Under the pieces are notes generated by a model. That model did no database searches. It was not told the origin of the DNA and worked only from the letters and a program-made list of their open reading frames with translations. From Frigoribacterium sp. PhB116 (GTDB lineage: Bacteria; Actinomycetota; Actinomycetes; Actinomycetales; Microbacteriaceae): 64,000 nucleotides of DNA. Position 1 is the stretch's first letter, and each line of letters opens with the position of its first letter. Location: contig NZ_SOBE01000001.1 of assembly GCF_004364285.1 (NCBI RefSeq), positions 124,001-188,000 of the forward strand, read 5' to 3'. The position numbers and the translations under genes were made by a program. Shown here piece by piece: positions 8,566 to 17,447 of this stretch.

Positions 8566-9554
8566 GCGCCGGGATGGAGACGCGGCCCGAGACAGCAGCG
8601 GCGACGGACGCCACGGCGCCCGGCCGGGGTCGCGACGGAGGCGGCGATGCCACCCGCAGGAAGGGCGCGTCGTCCGGCGCCGTCAAGCGCGCCCCGTGGG
8701 TGCTGCTCTTCCCGTTCCTCGCCCTGTTCCTGCTGACCTTCATCGTCCCGATCCTCATGGCGCTCGTGTCGAGCTTCACGAAGGTGACGCGCGGCGGTCT
8801 CTTCGGCGAGGCCGGCGTCGTCACCCAGTTCGCCGGCTTCGACAACTACGCCCAGGTGATCGGCGACCCGAACTTCGTCGCCTCGATCGGCCGGATGTTC
8901 CTGTTCGGCATCGTCCAGGTGCCGGTCATGCTGATCCTCTGCACGGTGCTCGCGCTGCTGCTCGAGTCGGCCTCGGCCAAGTGGCCGGGCGTCTTCCGCG
9001 CCGCGTACTTCCTGCCGTACGGCGTGCCCGGCGTCATCGCGACCATCCTCTGGTCGTTCCTCTACGTGCCGGGCCTCAGCCCGATCATCGACGTGGCCGA
9101 GGTCTTCGGCGTCTCGCCCGACTTCCTCGGCGCGAACACCGTGCTCTGGTCGATCGCCAACATCGTCACGTGGAGCTACACCGGCTACAACATGCTGATC
9201 ATCATCGCCCAGCTGAAGTCGATCCCGGTCGAGCTGTACGAGGCCGCCAAGGTCGACGGGGCGTCGGCCCTCCGGGTCGCGACGAGCATCCAGCTGCCGC
9301 TGATCCGCCCGGCCCTGCTGCTCACCGCCGTGTTCTCGATCATCGGCACCCTGCAGCTCTTCGCCGAGGCACAGGTGCTGCAGCGCGTCGCACCGGCCAT
9401 CGACAGCCAGTACACGCCGAACCTCAGCGCCTACACGACGGCGTTCGCCTACAACGACTACAACGTCGCCGCGGCGCAGTCCGTGCTGATCGCGCTCGTC
9501 GCGTTCACGCTGTCGATCGTGTTCCTCACCATCACGAACAGGAAGTCCGCATGA
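8562..9554 (+). CDS. Sugar ABC transporter permease, MalF type
   Basis: A 330-residue permease. The chosen GTG at 8562 overlaps the binding-protein stop (GTGA), giving a hydrophilic N-terminus of about 40 residues before the first helix at APWVLLFPFLALFLL. Six membrane segments are visible. The EAA loop that contacts the ATPase reads YEAAKVDGASALRVATSIQLP. It forms the heteromeric channel with the next gene product. An ATG at 8574 is an alternative start. Confidence 0.88.
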   Translation: MSAGMETRPETAAATDATAPGRGRDGGGDATRRKGASSGAVKRAPWVLLFPFLALFLLTFIVPILMALVSSFTKVTRGGLFGEAGVVTQFAGFDNYAQVIGDPNFVASIGRMFLFGIVQVPVMLILCTVLALLLESASAKWPGVFRAAYFLPYGVPGVIATILWSFLYVPGLSPIIDVAEVFGVSPDFLGANTVLWSIANIVTWSYTGYNMLIIIAQLKSIPVELYEAAKVDGASALRVATSIQLPLIRPALLLTAVFSIIGTLQLFAEAQVLQRVAPAIDSQYTPNLSAYTTAFAYNDYNVAAAQSVLIALVAFTLSIVFLTITNRKSA

Positions 9555-10546
9555 GCCCCCGCACCTCGGCTGCTGCGACGAGCGCCCCGAGCGCGGAGCA
9601 CGCCACCGACACCGAGTCCATCGTCACGGCCGGCCAGGGCAGGAGGCGCGGCGAGGGCCGTGCCGCCGCCCGCCGCTCGGCGAACAGCGGGCCGGACAGG
9701 TCCGCGGGCCGCAGCCGCGCCTCCACCATCATCGTCACAGCTGTGCTGGTCGTCGTCGCGCTGTACTTCCTCATCCCGGTCTACTGGGTCGTGGTCGCCG
9801 CGACGAAGACCACGGGCGACCTCTTCGGCACCTTCGGCTTCTGGTTCGCCCCGACCTTCGCGCTCTGGGACAACCTCGGTCAGGTGCTCACCTACGGCGA
9901 CGGGATCTTCCTGCGCTGGCTCGGCAACTCGGTGCTCTACGCCGGGGTCGGCGCCCTGATCGCGACCTACTTCGCCGCGGCCGGCGGCTACGCCCTCGCC
10001 AAGTACGAGTTCCGCGGGCGCAACGCCGTCTTCGGCACGATCCTCGGCGGCGTTCTGGTGCCCGGCACCGCGACGGCGCTGCCGCTGTTCCTGCTGTTCA
10101 GCCAGATGGGCCTCGCCAACACCTACTGGAGCGTCCTGCTGCCGTCGCTGGTGTCGCCGTTCGGCCTCTTCCTCTGCCGGATCTACGCGCAGGCCACCGT
10201 CGACACGTCGCTGATGGAGGCCGCCCGCCTCGACGGCGCGAGCGAGCTGCGCATCTTCCACACCCTCGGGCTGCGCATCCTCACGCCTGCGCTGGTGACG
10301 GTGTTCCTGTTCCAGCTCGTCGGCATCTGGAACAACTACTTCCTGCCCCTCGTGATGCTGAGCGACGTCGACAAGTTCCCCGTCACGCTCGGCCTCAACA
10401 ACTGGCTCAGCCAGACCGACCGGCTGCCCGAGTTCTACCAGCTGACGACCGGCGGCGTGCTGCTGTCGATCATCCCGCTGGTCATCGCCATGGTCGTCCT
10501 CCAGCGCTTCTGGCGCGGCGGCCTCACGGAAGGATCCGTCAAGTGA
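9551..10546 (+). CDS. Sugar ABC transporter permease, MalG type
   Basis: A 331-residue permease whose ATG overlaps the previous stop (ATGA). A long charged N-terminus of about 58 residues precedes helix 1 (STIIVTAVLVVVALYFLIPV). The EAA motif is MEAARLDGASELRIFHTLGL, and the C-terminus carries LQRFWRGGLTEGSVK, typical of MalG-type proteins. It pairs with the upstream MalF-like subunit. Its stop overlaps the beta-galactosidase start by 4 bp, so all four operon genes are translationally coupled. Confidence 0.88.
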   Translation: MSPRTSAAATSAPSAEHATDTESIVTAGQGRRRGEGRAAARRSANSGPDRSAGRSRASTIIVTAVLVVVALYFLIPVYWVVVAATKTTGDLFGTFGFWFAPTFALWDNLGQVLTYGDGIFLRWLGNSVLYAGVGALIATYFAAAGGYALAKYEFRGRNAVFGTILGGVLVPGTATALPLFLLFSQMGLANTYWSVLLPSLVSPFGLFLCRIYAQATVDTSLMEAARLDGASELRIFHTLGLRILTPALVTVFLFQLVGIWNNYFLPLVMLSDVDKFPVTLGLNNWLSQTDRLPEFYQLTTGGVLLSIIPLVIAMVVLQRFWRGGLTEGSVK

Positions 10547-13500
10547 CGACCCCCGCCTCCTCGTCCGCCGCCTCCTCGACCCTCGGCTCCTCGGCCCCCA
10601 GCTCGGAGACCTCCGTGTCCCCGATCCCGGCGGCACCGGCGCCCGTCGACTACCTCGCCGACACCGGTCCCGGCACGGGCCGTCGCAGCCCCGCCCGGTC
10701 GTGGCTGCACACCGACGCGCCGACCCTGTCGCTCGACGGAGAGTGGGCGTTCCGTCTGCTGCCCGGCGCGCCCGGCACCCCCGGGGGCCGCGGCGTGCTG
10801 CCCGAGGGCGAGGCCGTCGACGGCGTGGGCGACCCCGACCTCGACGACTCGTCGTGGCAGTCCATCGCCGTGCCGTCGCACTGGGTGCTGACCGGCGACG
10901 GCGAGCGGGGCGCGCCGATCTACACGAACGTGCAGTTCCCGTTCCCGACCGAGCCGCCCTTCGTGCCCGACGCGAACCCGACCGGCGACCACCGCCGCCG
11001 CTTCGACCTGCCGGCCTCGTTCGACGGCGCCGAGCGTGTGCTGCTCCGGTTCGACGGCGTCGAGTCGCGCTGGGCGGTCTGGGTCAACGGCGTGCACGTC
11101 GGAGTCGGCGTCGGCAGCCGCCTCGCGCAGGAGTTCGACGTCACCGACGCCGTCCGCCCCGGCGAGAACGTCATCGCCGTGCGTGTGCACCAGTGGTCGG
11201 CCTCGAGCTACGTCGAGGACCAGGACCAGTGGTGGCTGCCCGGCATCTTCCGCAGCGTCACGCTGCAGGCCCGCCCGGTCGGCGGCCTCGACGACGTCTG
11301 GCTGCGCACCTCGTGGCACGGCACGGCGGGCGAGACCGCAGGAGGCGCGACGATCGTCCCCGAGGTCACGGCCGGCCCCGACGCGTTCCCGGTCACCCTC
11401 GCGGTGCCCGAGCTCGGCGTCGACGTGACCTGGGCCACGGCCGCCGACGTGGCGCCCGTCGAGCTGCCCGAGGGCGTCGAGCCCTGGTCGGCCGAGACGC
11501 CCCGCCTCTACGACGCCACCGTGTCGAGCGCGCTCGGCGCCGAGGTCGTCAGCCTCCGGCTCGGCTTCCGCACCGTGCGGATCGACGGCGACCTGTTCAC
11601 CGTCAACGGCCGCCGCGTCGTGTTCCACGGGGTCAACCGGCACGAGACCCACCCCGACCGCGGCCGCGTCTTCGACGAGGAGTGGGCGCGCCGCGACCTG
11701 CTGCAGATGAAGCGGTTCAACGTGAACGCGATCCGCACGTCGCACTACCCGCCGCACCCGCGCCTCCTCGACCTCGCGGACGAGCTCGGCTTCTGGGTCG
11801 TGCTCGAGTGCGACCTCGAGACGCACGGCTTCGAGCGCGACGCCTGGACCGAGAACCCCAGCGACGACGCCGCCTGGCACGACGCGTACGTCGACCGGAT
11901 GGTGCGCACCGTCGAGCGCGACAAGAACCACCCGTCGATCGTGATGTGGTCGCTCGGCAACGAGGCCGGGACGGGCCGCAACCTCGCGGCCATGGCCGCG
12001 TGGACGCACGCCCGCGACACCGGTCGCCCCGTGCACTACGAGGGCGACTACACCGGCGCCTACACCGACGTCTACTCGCGGATGTACTCGTTCGTCGACG
12101 AGACGCGCGCGATCGGCAGCGGCGACGAGTCGGTGCAGCTGCTCGGCTGCACGCCCGCCGAGGCGGCGCGCCAGCGGTCGAAGCCGTTCCTGCTCTGCGA
12201 GTACGTGCACGCCATGGGCAACGGCCCGGGCGCGATCGACGAGTACGAGGCGCTGGTCGACGAGTTCCCGCGGCTGCACGGCGGCTTCGTCTGGGAGTGG
12301 CGCGACCACGGCCTGCGGCACCGCACCGCCGACGGCACCGAGTTCTTCGCCTACGGCGGCGACTTCGGCGAGGTCGTGCACGACTCCAACTTCGTGATGG
12401 ACGGGATGGTCCTCAGCGACGACACCCCGTCGCCCGGCCTGTACGAGTGGGCGCAGGTCGTCGCGCCGATCCGCGTGTCGCTGGCCGTGGGCGAGGACCT
12501 CGGCCGGACCGACACCGACGCCGAGGGTGCCGAGGCGCTGGTGACCGTGGCGAACCTGCGGCACTCGGCCGACGCCTCCGACGTCGTGGTCCGGCTCACG
12601 GTCGAGCACGACGGCGAGGAGGCGCTGGTCGCCGACCTCCCCGTGGCCGGCGTCGGCGACGACGCCCTCGCCGCGGGGGAGACGGTCGTCCTGGCCGTCC
12701 CCGGCCTGCCGGTCTCGTCCTCGGGCGAGACCTGGGCGACGGTGCGGGTCGTGACCGCCGCCGACGCCGAGTGGGCGCCCGCCGGACACGTGGTCGCGAC
12801 CGCGCAGCTCGACCTCACGCCTGCCGCGGCGGTCCGGCGTGCGCCGTCGACGCTGCGACCCGGCGTGCCCGGCTCGGCCGGCGACCGGCTGGCGGGCGCC
12901 TCCTCGGGCCGGCTCGACCTCGGTCCGGCGTCGTTCGTCGACGGACGTCTGGTCTCTCTGGCCGGCCGACCCGTCGACGGGCCGCGGCTCGAGCTCTGGC
13001 GTGCGCCGACCGACAACGACCAGGGGCGCGGCTGGGTGCCGCGCGACCGCGACGTCGACGTGATGCGCGACCGGCACCGCGCCGACCAGTACCTGCTGGC
13101 GGAGCTGCCGAGCGCCGAGACGACCTGGCTGCGCCTCGGGCTCGACCGCATGACGCCGCGCGTCGAGCAGGTCACGGCGACGGACTCGCAGGTGCACGTC
13201 CGCACCCGCTGGGCCGCGGCCGACGCCCGCCAGGCCGTGACCGTCGACGAGCGCTGGTCGCTCGAGGGCGGCGAGCTCTGGCTGGCGCTCGACCTGGTGC
13301 CGACGGCCGGCTGGGACACCTCCTGGCCGCGCGTCGGCGTGCGCCTCGACCTGCCGACCGACGTCGCCACGGCGTCGTGGTTCGGCACGGGGCCGCACGA
13401 GTCGTACCCGGACAGCAGGCACGCCGCGGTCGTCGGCCGGTACACGTCGTCGATCGACGACCTCGTCGTCGACTACGCCCGCCCGCAGGAGAGCGGCCAC

Positions 13501-13800
13501 CGCAGCGACCTGCGGAGCCTCGACCTGAGCGGCGCCGACGGCCGCGACTGGCTGCGGGTCGACGCCGTCGGCGACGAGCTCGGCCGCCTGCCCGGCTTCA
13601 CGCTGCGCCGCCACACCGCGCAGCAGGTCGACGCCGCCCGCCACCCGCACGAGCTGCCCGAGCCCGACCACACCTACCTGTGGCTCGACGCGGCGCAGAA
13701 CGGGCTCGGCTCGCGGGCCTGCGGGCCCGACGTGTCGGCGCCGCACGTGCTGCGGCCGTCGGCTCGGTCGATGCGGCTGCGGCTGACCGCGCTCGGCTAG
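10543..13800 (+). CDS. lacZ: Beta-galactosidase, glycoside hydrolase family 2
   Basis: A 1085-residue GH2 enzyme hydrolysing terminal beta-galactosides such as lactose. The sugar-binding N-terminal domain contains GAPIYTNVQFPFP. The TIM barrel opens with FHGVNRHETHPDRG. The acid/base is Glu474 in SLGNEAGTGR and the nucleophile is Glu553 in LLCEYVHAMGNGPG. The large beta-sandwich C-terminal domain contains WRAPTDNDQGRGW. No signal peptide is present, so it acts on sugar imported by the preceding transporter. Start is a GTG overlapping the permease stop (GTGA). An unusual Ser/Pro/Ala-rich stretch of about 30 residues precedes the domain. Confidence 0.95.
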   Translation: MTTPASSSAASSTLGSSAPSSETSVSPIPAAPAPVDYLADTGPGTGRRSPARSWLHTDAPTLSLDGEWAFRLLPGAPGTPGGRGVLPEGEAVDGVGDPDLDDSSWQSIAVPSHWVLTGDGERGAPIYTNVQFPFPTEPPFVPDANPTGDHRRRFDLPASFDGAERVLLRFDGVESRWAVWVNGVHVGVGVGSRLAQEFDVTDAVRPGENVIAVRVHQWSASSYVEDQDQWWLPGIFRSVTLQARPVGGLDDVWLRTSWHGTAGETAGGATIVPEVTAGPDAFPVTLAVPELGVDVTWATAADVAPVELPEGVEPWSAETPRLYDATVSSALGAEVVSLRLGFRTVRIDGDLFTVNGRRVVFHGVNRHETHPDRGRVFDEEWARRDLLQMKRFNVNAIRTSHYPPHPRLLDLADELGFWVVLECDLETHGFERDAWTENPSDDAAWHDAYVDRMVRTVERDKNHPSIVMWSLGNEAGTGRNLAAMAAWTHARDTGRPVHYEGDYTGAYTDVYSRMYSFVDETRAIGSGDESVQLLGCTPAEAARQRSKPFLLCEYVHAMGNGPGAIDEYEALVDEFPRLHGGFVWEWRDHGLRHRTADGTEFFAYGGDFGEVVHDSNFVMDGMVLSDDTPSPGLYEWAQVVAPIRVSLAVGEDLGRTDTDAEGAEALVTVANLRHSADASDVVVRLTVEHDGEEALVADLPVAGVGDDALAAGETVVLAVPGLPVSSSGETWATVRVVTAADAEWAPAGHVVATAQLDLTPAAAVRRAPSTLRPGVPGSAGDRLAGASSGRLDLGPASFVDGRLVSLAGRPVDGPRLELWRAPTDNDQGRGWVPRDRDVDVMRDRHRADQYLLAELPSAETTWLRLGLDRMTPRVEQVTATDSQVHVRTRWAAADARQAVTVDERWSLEGGELWLALDLVPTAGWDTSWPRVGVRLDLPTDVATASWFGTGPHESYPDSRHAAVVGRYTSSIDDLVVDYARPQESGHRSDLRSLDLSGADGRDWLRVDAVGDELGRLPGFTLRRHTAQQVDAARHPHELPEPDHTYLWLDAAQNGLGSRACGPDVSAPHVLRPSARSMRLRLTALG

Positions 13801-13827
13801 CGGGCCTGGGCTTCAGCCCACGCATGT

Positions 13828-13883
13828 CGAGTGGTCAGTTCTGGTCATCCGTGCAGCACGGAACGACCGGAACGGACCACTCG
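13828..13883. terminator. Large hairpin after lacZ, possible terminator or regulatory repeat
   Basis: A near-continuous inverted repeat: left 13828-13853, loop CAG at 13854-13856, right 13857-13883, about 26 bp with three mismatches and one bulged base. It begins 28 bp after the lacZ stop and lacks a T-tract. The ends CGAGTGGTC/GACCACTCG repeat part of the candidate TetR operator at 7160-7179. A factor-independent terminator is the simplest reading. Confidence 0.5.
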
Positions 13884-13911
13884 GCGTCCCCGGCAGGAGC
13901 AGACTGGCCCG

Positions 13912-14361
13912 ATGTCGAAGCGCACCACAGCCCGTCCCACGTCCGTCCCGAGGACCGTCGCCCGCCTCCTGCTCGGGGCCGTCCTCGTGTTCGCGGGTGC
14001 CAGCCACCTCAGCTTCGCGCGGGACGACTTCCAGGCGCAGGTGCCCGAGTGGCTCCCGATCGACGACGACGCGGTCGTGCTCGCGTCGGGCGTCGTCGAG
14101 ATCGCGCTCGGCAGCTCGCTGATCGCGCTCGGCCGGTGGCGCGTGGCCGTCGGACTCGTGGCGGCGGCGTTCTTCGTCGCGATCTTCCCGGGCAACATCT
14201 CGCAGCTCGTCACCAAGACGAGCGCCTTCGGCCTCGACACCGACGCCAAGCGCTGGCTGCGCCTCCCGTTCCAGCCGCTGCTCGTGTTCGTCGCGCTGTG
14301 GTCGACGGGCGCCTGGCGCGACCGCCGCATCGTGCTCGACCGCCTGCGCCGCCGCCGCTGA
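13912..14361 (+). CDS. DoxX-family small integral membrane protein
   Basis: A 149-residue, four-helix DoxX-like protein. Segments include ARLLLGAVLVFAGASHLSF, VLASGVVEIALGSSLIALG, AVGLVAAAFFVAIFPGNI and a C-terminal helix before a basic tail WRDRRIVLDRLRRRR. DoxX-like proteins are membrane proteins of mostly unknown biochemistry, some linked to redox or thiol stress. The start follows CAGACT plus 6 nt, suggesting leaderless initiation, and there is no ribosome binding site. A second homologue lies at 41273-41680. Confidence 0.75.
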   Translation: MSKRTTARPTSVPRTVARLLLGAVLVFAGASHLSFARDDFQAQVPEWLPIDDDAVVLASGVVEIALGSSLIALGRWRVAVGLVAAAFFVAIFPGNISQLVTKTSAFGLDTDAKRWLRLPFQPLLVFVALWSTGAWRDRRIVLDRLRRRR

Positions 14362-14407
14362 CCCCGGGCGTCTCCCGTCCCTCCGCCGCCCCTCTGCCGC
14401 TCCTGTC

Positions 14408-14492
14408 CCGCACATGCCGACCTCGAGACCCGCAATAGTGGGAGATCCGGGTGTTGTGGAGCCCGGAGCGGGCTTCCGGTCGGCATGTGCGG
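14408..14492. repeat. Perfect 15-bp inverted repeat around a 55-nt core
   Basis: CCGCACATGCCGACC (14408-14422) and its exact reverse complement (14478-14492) enclose 55 nt in the convergent gap between the DoxX-like gene and the methyltransferase gene. Within the core CCCGC (14429-14433) pairs with GCGGG (14468-14472). It could be a structured bidirectional terminator or a small palindromic element. No T-tract or target-site duplication is evident. Confidence 0.6.
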
Positions 14493-14516
14493 CCCAGCAG
14501 GGCCGGAGCGAGCGGA

Positions 14517-15236
14517 CTAGGAGGCGCGGGTCGCCTTCACGACCACGTCGCGCACCGTGGTGGTCCCGCCATCCGTCGCGAGGACCTGCCGCGCACGCGA
14601 CTCGGCCACCTCGACGGTCCAGCCGTCGTCGGGGACGGCCGCGAGCACGTCCTCGATCGTGAACATCAGCTCCTCCTTGCCGTGCCGACCGGCCCCCGCG
14701 GCCAGGTCGGACAGGTCGTGGCCGACGACGAGCAGGGTCCCGCCGGGGGCCACCGCCTCCGCCAGCGACCGGAACAGCGCGGCGCGCACCGGGTCGGCGA
14801 GGTGCATGAACTGCGACGACACGAGGTCCACCGACCCCGGTGCGGGAGCCCAGACGGCGAGGTCGTGCTGCTCCCAGGTGATCCGGGCCGCCGCCGCCTC
14901 GTCGACCTCGGCCGCCCGGGCCGCCGCCTTGTCGAGCGCGGCCTGCGCGATGTCGATCGCGGTCACCTGCCAGCCGCGGCCGGCGAGCCAGATCGCGTCG
15001 CCGCCCTCGCCGCTGCCGACGTCGAGCACGCGACCCGGCTCGAGCCCGCTCGCCTCGTCGACGAGGACGGGGTTCGGGCGCCCGCTCCACTGCAGGCCGG
15101 GGGCCGAGTAGCGGTCCTCCCAGTAGTCGCGGCCCCACTCCTCCGAGGCGTGCTGCCCGTGCTGGTCCCCTCCGTGCCCGTGGCCGTGCTCCGGCTGGTC
15201 CTCGTCGTGCGGGTGCTGCCCGGTCGTCTGCGTCAT
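14517..15236 (-). CDS. Class I SAM-dependent methyltransferase with His-rich N-terminus
   Basis: A 239-residue methyltransferase. The SAM-binding motif I is VLDVGSGEGGDAIWLAGRG, followed by the acidic motif AIDIAQAAL and the post-motif LVSSQFMHL. Before the fold is a His/Asp/Glu-rich stretch (about residues 7-27, HPHDEDQPEHGHGHGGDQHG) that looks metal-binding. The start ATG overlaps the upstream flavoprotein stop (ATGA), so it is the second gene of that operon. The substrate is unknown; TehB/SmtA-like thiol or metalloid methylation is possible but not shown by sequence. Confidence 0.8.
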   Translation of the reverse strand: MTQTTGQHPHDEDQPEHGHGHGGDQHGQHASEEWGRDYWEDRYSAPGLQWSGRPNPVLVDEASGLEPGRVLDVGSGEGGDAIWLAGRGWQVTAIDIAQAALDKAAARAAEVDEAAAARITWEQHDLAVWAPAPGSVDLVSSQFMHLADPVRAALFRSLAEAVAPGGTLLVVGHDLSDLAAGAGRHGKEELMFTIEDVLAAVPDDGWTVEVAESRARQVLATDGGTTTVRDVVVKATRAS

Positions 15237-16390
15237 CGTCGTGTTCCCTCGAGTCCGTGCCGGCGGTCGCCGAGCACCCTGGTCGTGTTCTCCACCTCGG
15301 CGCGGACGCTGAACGGCCGGCGTCGCTCCGCCACGGCGAGGTCGGTGTCCTCGGTGATGAGGTCCATGTTGACCGAGACCGCGACCCCCACGCCGGAGGC
15401 GGCGGCCGTGACCACCTGCATCCGCGCGTCGGCGACGTTGCCGGCCAGGTACAACCCGGGCACGGTCGTGGCCCCGGTCAGCGGGTCGGACGCGATCACG
15501 GTCCCCAGCCCCATCGGGTGCGGCTCGTGCACCAGGCCGAGCGGCTCGAGCAGGTCGCCGTTCGGGCGCACCGCCGCGGCGACGGCGAGCGCGTCGACGG
15601 GCACGACCGGTGCCCCGTCGACGACGACGCCGGTCAGCGCGTCGCCCTCGACCCGCAGCGACCGGACGCGGCCCGTCACGACCTGGACGCCGCGGGCGGC
15701 GAGCCGCTCCCACTCGTCGTCGGACGGCTCGGGCGCCTCGTGCACGAAGAGCGTCACGCGGTCGCTCCACTGCCGGAACATCATCGCCTGGTGCACGGCG
15801 AACGGGGTCGTGCCGAGCACGCCGATCACCTGGTCGCGGATCTCCCAGCCGTGGCAGTACGGGCAGTGCACGACGTCGCGACCCCAGCGCTCGGCGAGCC
15901 CGTCCACGTCCGGCAGCTCATCGGTGAGGCCGGTCGTCACGACGACGCGTCGGGCCCGGACGACGCGCTCGTCGCCGTCCTGCGTCGTGAGCGAGACGGT
16001 GAACGAGGAGGCGCCTCCTGCGTCCGCCCCCGTGGCCGACGCCTCGGCGACGGAGGCGTCGCCGGGCTCGCCACCGCTGCGCTCCAGCCGCGTCACGGTC
16101 CCGTCGACGACCTCGCCGCCGACCTGCCCCACCTCGGCGCGGCCGAGCCGGGTGAGCTCGCGCGGGGCGATGCCGTCCCGGGTGAGGAAGCCGTGCACGC
16201 CCTCGGCGGGGGCGTTGCGCGGCTCGCCGGCGTCGACGACGAGCACGCGACGACGGGCACGGGCGAGAGTGAGGCCGGCGCTGAGGCCGGCGGCGCCGCC
16301 GCCGACGACGACCACGTCGTAGGTGGTCGCGGTCGTGGTGGCGAGAGCGGCGGCGGCTGCATCGAGCGGGGACTGCGGGGTGTTCGTCAT
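15233..16390 (-). CDS. Thioredoxin-reductase-like NAD(P)/FAD-dependent oxidoreductase
   Basis: A 385-residue flavoprotein. FAD-binding VVVVGGGAAGLSAGL is at 26-40; a redox pair CPYC (Cys176, Cys179) follows in VVHCPYCHGWEI; the C-terminal FAD motif is GLYLAGNVADARMQVV. This is the single-chain TrxR-like group with CxxC in the NADP domain, whose partners are generally not known. An Ala/Gly/Ser-rich insert near 105-128 is not part of the fold. It has a GAGGAGG ribosome binding site, overlaps the methyltransferase start, and is divergent from an XRE/cupin regulator that probably controls it. Confidence 0.85.
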   Translation of the reverse strand: MTNTPQSPLDAAAAALATTTATTYDVVVVGGGAAGLSAGLTLARARRRVLVVDAGEPRNAPAEGVHGFLTRDGIAPRELTRLGRAEVGQVGGEVVDGTVTRLERSGGEPGDASVAEASATGADAGGASSFTVSLTTQDGDERVVRARRVVVTTGLTDELPDVDGLAERWGRDVVHCPYCHGWEIRDQVIGVLGTTPFAVHQAMMFRQWSDRVTLFVHEAPEPSDDEWERLAARGVQVVTGRVRSLRVEGDALTGVVVDGAPVVPVDALAVAAAVRPNGDLLEPLGLVHEPHPMGLGTVIASDPLTGATTVPGLYLAGNVADARMQVVTAAASGVGVAVSVNMDLITEDTDLAVAERRRPFSVRAEVENTTRVLGDRRHGLEGTRR

Positions 16391-16447
16391 GGTGGGTGAC
16401 CTCCTCAGATCATGCTCGACCCGCACCTCCTCGTCCTGCAAGCTCCG

Positions 16448-16462
16448 TTGCCGATGTGGCAA
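16448..16462. promoter_or_regulatory. Inverted repeat TTGCC-N5-GGCAA, candidate XRE operator
   Basis: TTGCC GATGT GGCAA lies between the divergent flavoprotein and XRE/cupin genes, and a further half-site TGCAAG is at 16437-16442. The right arm overlaps CAAGAT (16460-16465), a -10-like hexamer 6 nt before the regulator ATG, so binding would block that promoter. This fits autoregulation but is inferred. Confidence 0.5.
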
Positions 16463-16471
16463 GATCGCGGT

Positions 16472-17134
16472 ATGGCACACGATCGTTCCCGTCCTCACGG
16501 CCCTTCGGCGGCGTCCTCCGGCACCGGTGCCGACGCTGGTGCCGAGGCCTCGACCGACGACGTGCTCGCGGCGGTCGGCCCCCGGCTGCGTGCGCTGCGG
16601 GCGACGAGCGGTCGCACGCTCGCGCAACTCGCCGAGACGACCGGGATCTCGGTCAGCACCCTGTCTCGGCTCGAGTCGGGCCAGCGGCGTCCGGCGCTCG
16701 AGCTGCTGCTGCCGCTCGCCCGCGCCCACGGCGTGCCGCTCGACGAGCTCGTCGGCGCGCCCGAGACCGGCGATCCGCGCATCCACCTCCGGCCCGTGAC
16801 GATGCACGGCCAGACGATCGTCCCGCTGTCCCGCGGCGGGGGAGGGCTGCAGGCGTTCAAGCACCTCATCGAGGCCGACGTGCCTCCGGGCGAGCCGGAT
16901 CCCCGCGTGCACGAGGGCTACGAGTGGCTGTACGTGCTGCGCGGACGCCTGCGGCTGGTGCTCGGCGAGCACGACCTGGTGCTGCCCGCGGGGGAGGCGG
17001 CGGAGTTCGACACGCGCACCCCGCACTGGTTCGGCCGGGTCGGGCCCGGAGCCGTCGAGTTCCTCAGCCTGTTCGGCCGCCAGGGCGAGCGCATGCACGT
17101 GCGGGCGGCGCCGCCCGGCCGTCTCGGCGCCTGA
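16472..17134 (+). CDS. XRE-family regulator with C-terminal cupin domain
   Basis: A 220-residue regulator. The helix-turn-helix (about 36-90) contains LAQLAETTGISVSTLSRLESG; the cupin (about 135-210) contains VHEGYEWLYVLRGRLRLVLG and HWFGRVGPG. XRE/cupin proteins usually sense a small ligand and repress a neighbouring metabolic or redox operon, here probably the divergent flavoprotein-methyltransferase pair. I chose the ATG at 16472, preceded by CAAGAT and 6 nt (leaderless), over an ATG at 16412 that would add 20 non-conserved residues and include the palindrome. Confidence 0.85.
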   Translation: MAHDRSRPHGPSAASSGTGADAGAEASTDDVLAAVGPRLRALRATSGRTLAQLAETTGISVSTLSRLESGQRRPALELLLPLARAHGVPLDELVGAPETGDPRIHLRPVTMHGQTIVPLSRGGGGLQAFKHLIEADVPPGEPDPRVHEGYEWLYVLRGRLRLVLGEHDLVLPAGEAAEFDTRTPHWFGRVGPGAVEFLSLFGRQGERMHVRAAPPGRLGA

Positions 17135-17167
17135 CCCGGCCCGCCGCCCCTCCGACCTCCGCCCACC

Positions 17168-17207
17168 GTCCCGTCGCGTCCCGTCGCGTCCCGTCGCGTC
17201 CCGTCGC
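17168..17207 (+). repeat. 10-bp tandem repeat, four copies
   Basis: gtcccgtcgc is repeated four times head to tail, perfectly, in the 313-bp non-coding stretch between the XRE/cupin gene and the OmpA-type lipoprotein gene. The rest of that stretch (17135-17447) shows no gene. Copy number may vary between strains. Confidence 0.85.
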
Positions 17208-17447
17208 CGAGACGGCAGGCTCGCGACGACTTGCCCCCGATGGTCGGTCGGCGGCCCTGCGGGCAGCCGTTCGGGGCACCTCGACGGCGCCGGCCGTCGC
17301 GACCTGAGGAGGAGCGCAGTTCATCCCGGAGGAGGGGCCCGGTCATCCCTGGGCAGGCTGCGGCGGAGCGCGACCCGTTCCTACGCTCGAGGTCCGGACG
17401 CTCGTCGTCCCCGAGCGGGCCTGCCCGCGCGATCCAGAGGACCTTCC

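Noticed and set aside
10435-13746. A minus-strand open frame of about 1100 codons opposite lacZ
   Set aside because: It is the codon-phase mirror of a clearly identified GH2 gene in high-GC DNA. Its translation is Arg/Val/Gly/Asp-rich low-complexity sequence with no domain.
16412-16471. Earlier ATG for the XRE/cupin regulator
   Set aside because: It would place the inverted repeat and the -10-like box inside the coding sequence and adds a hydrophobic, non-family N-terminus.
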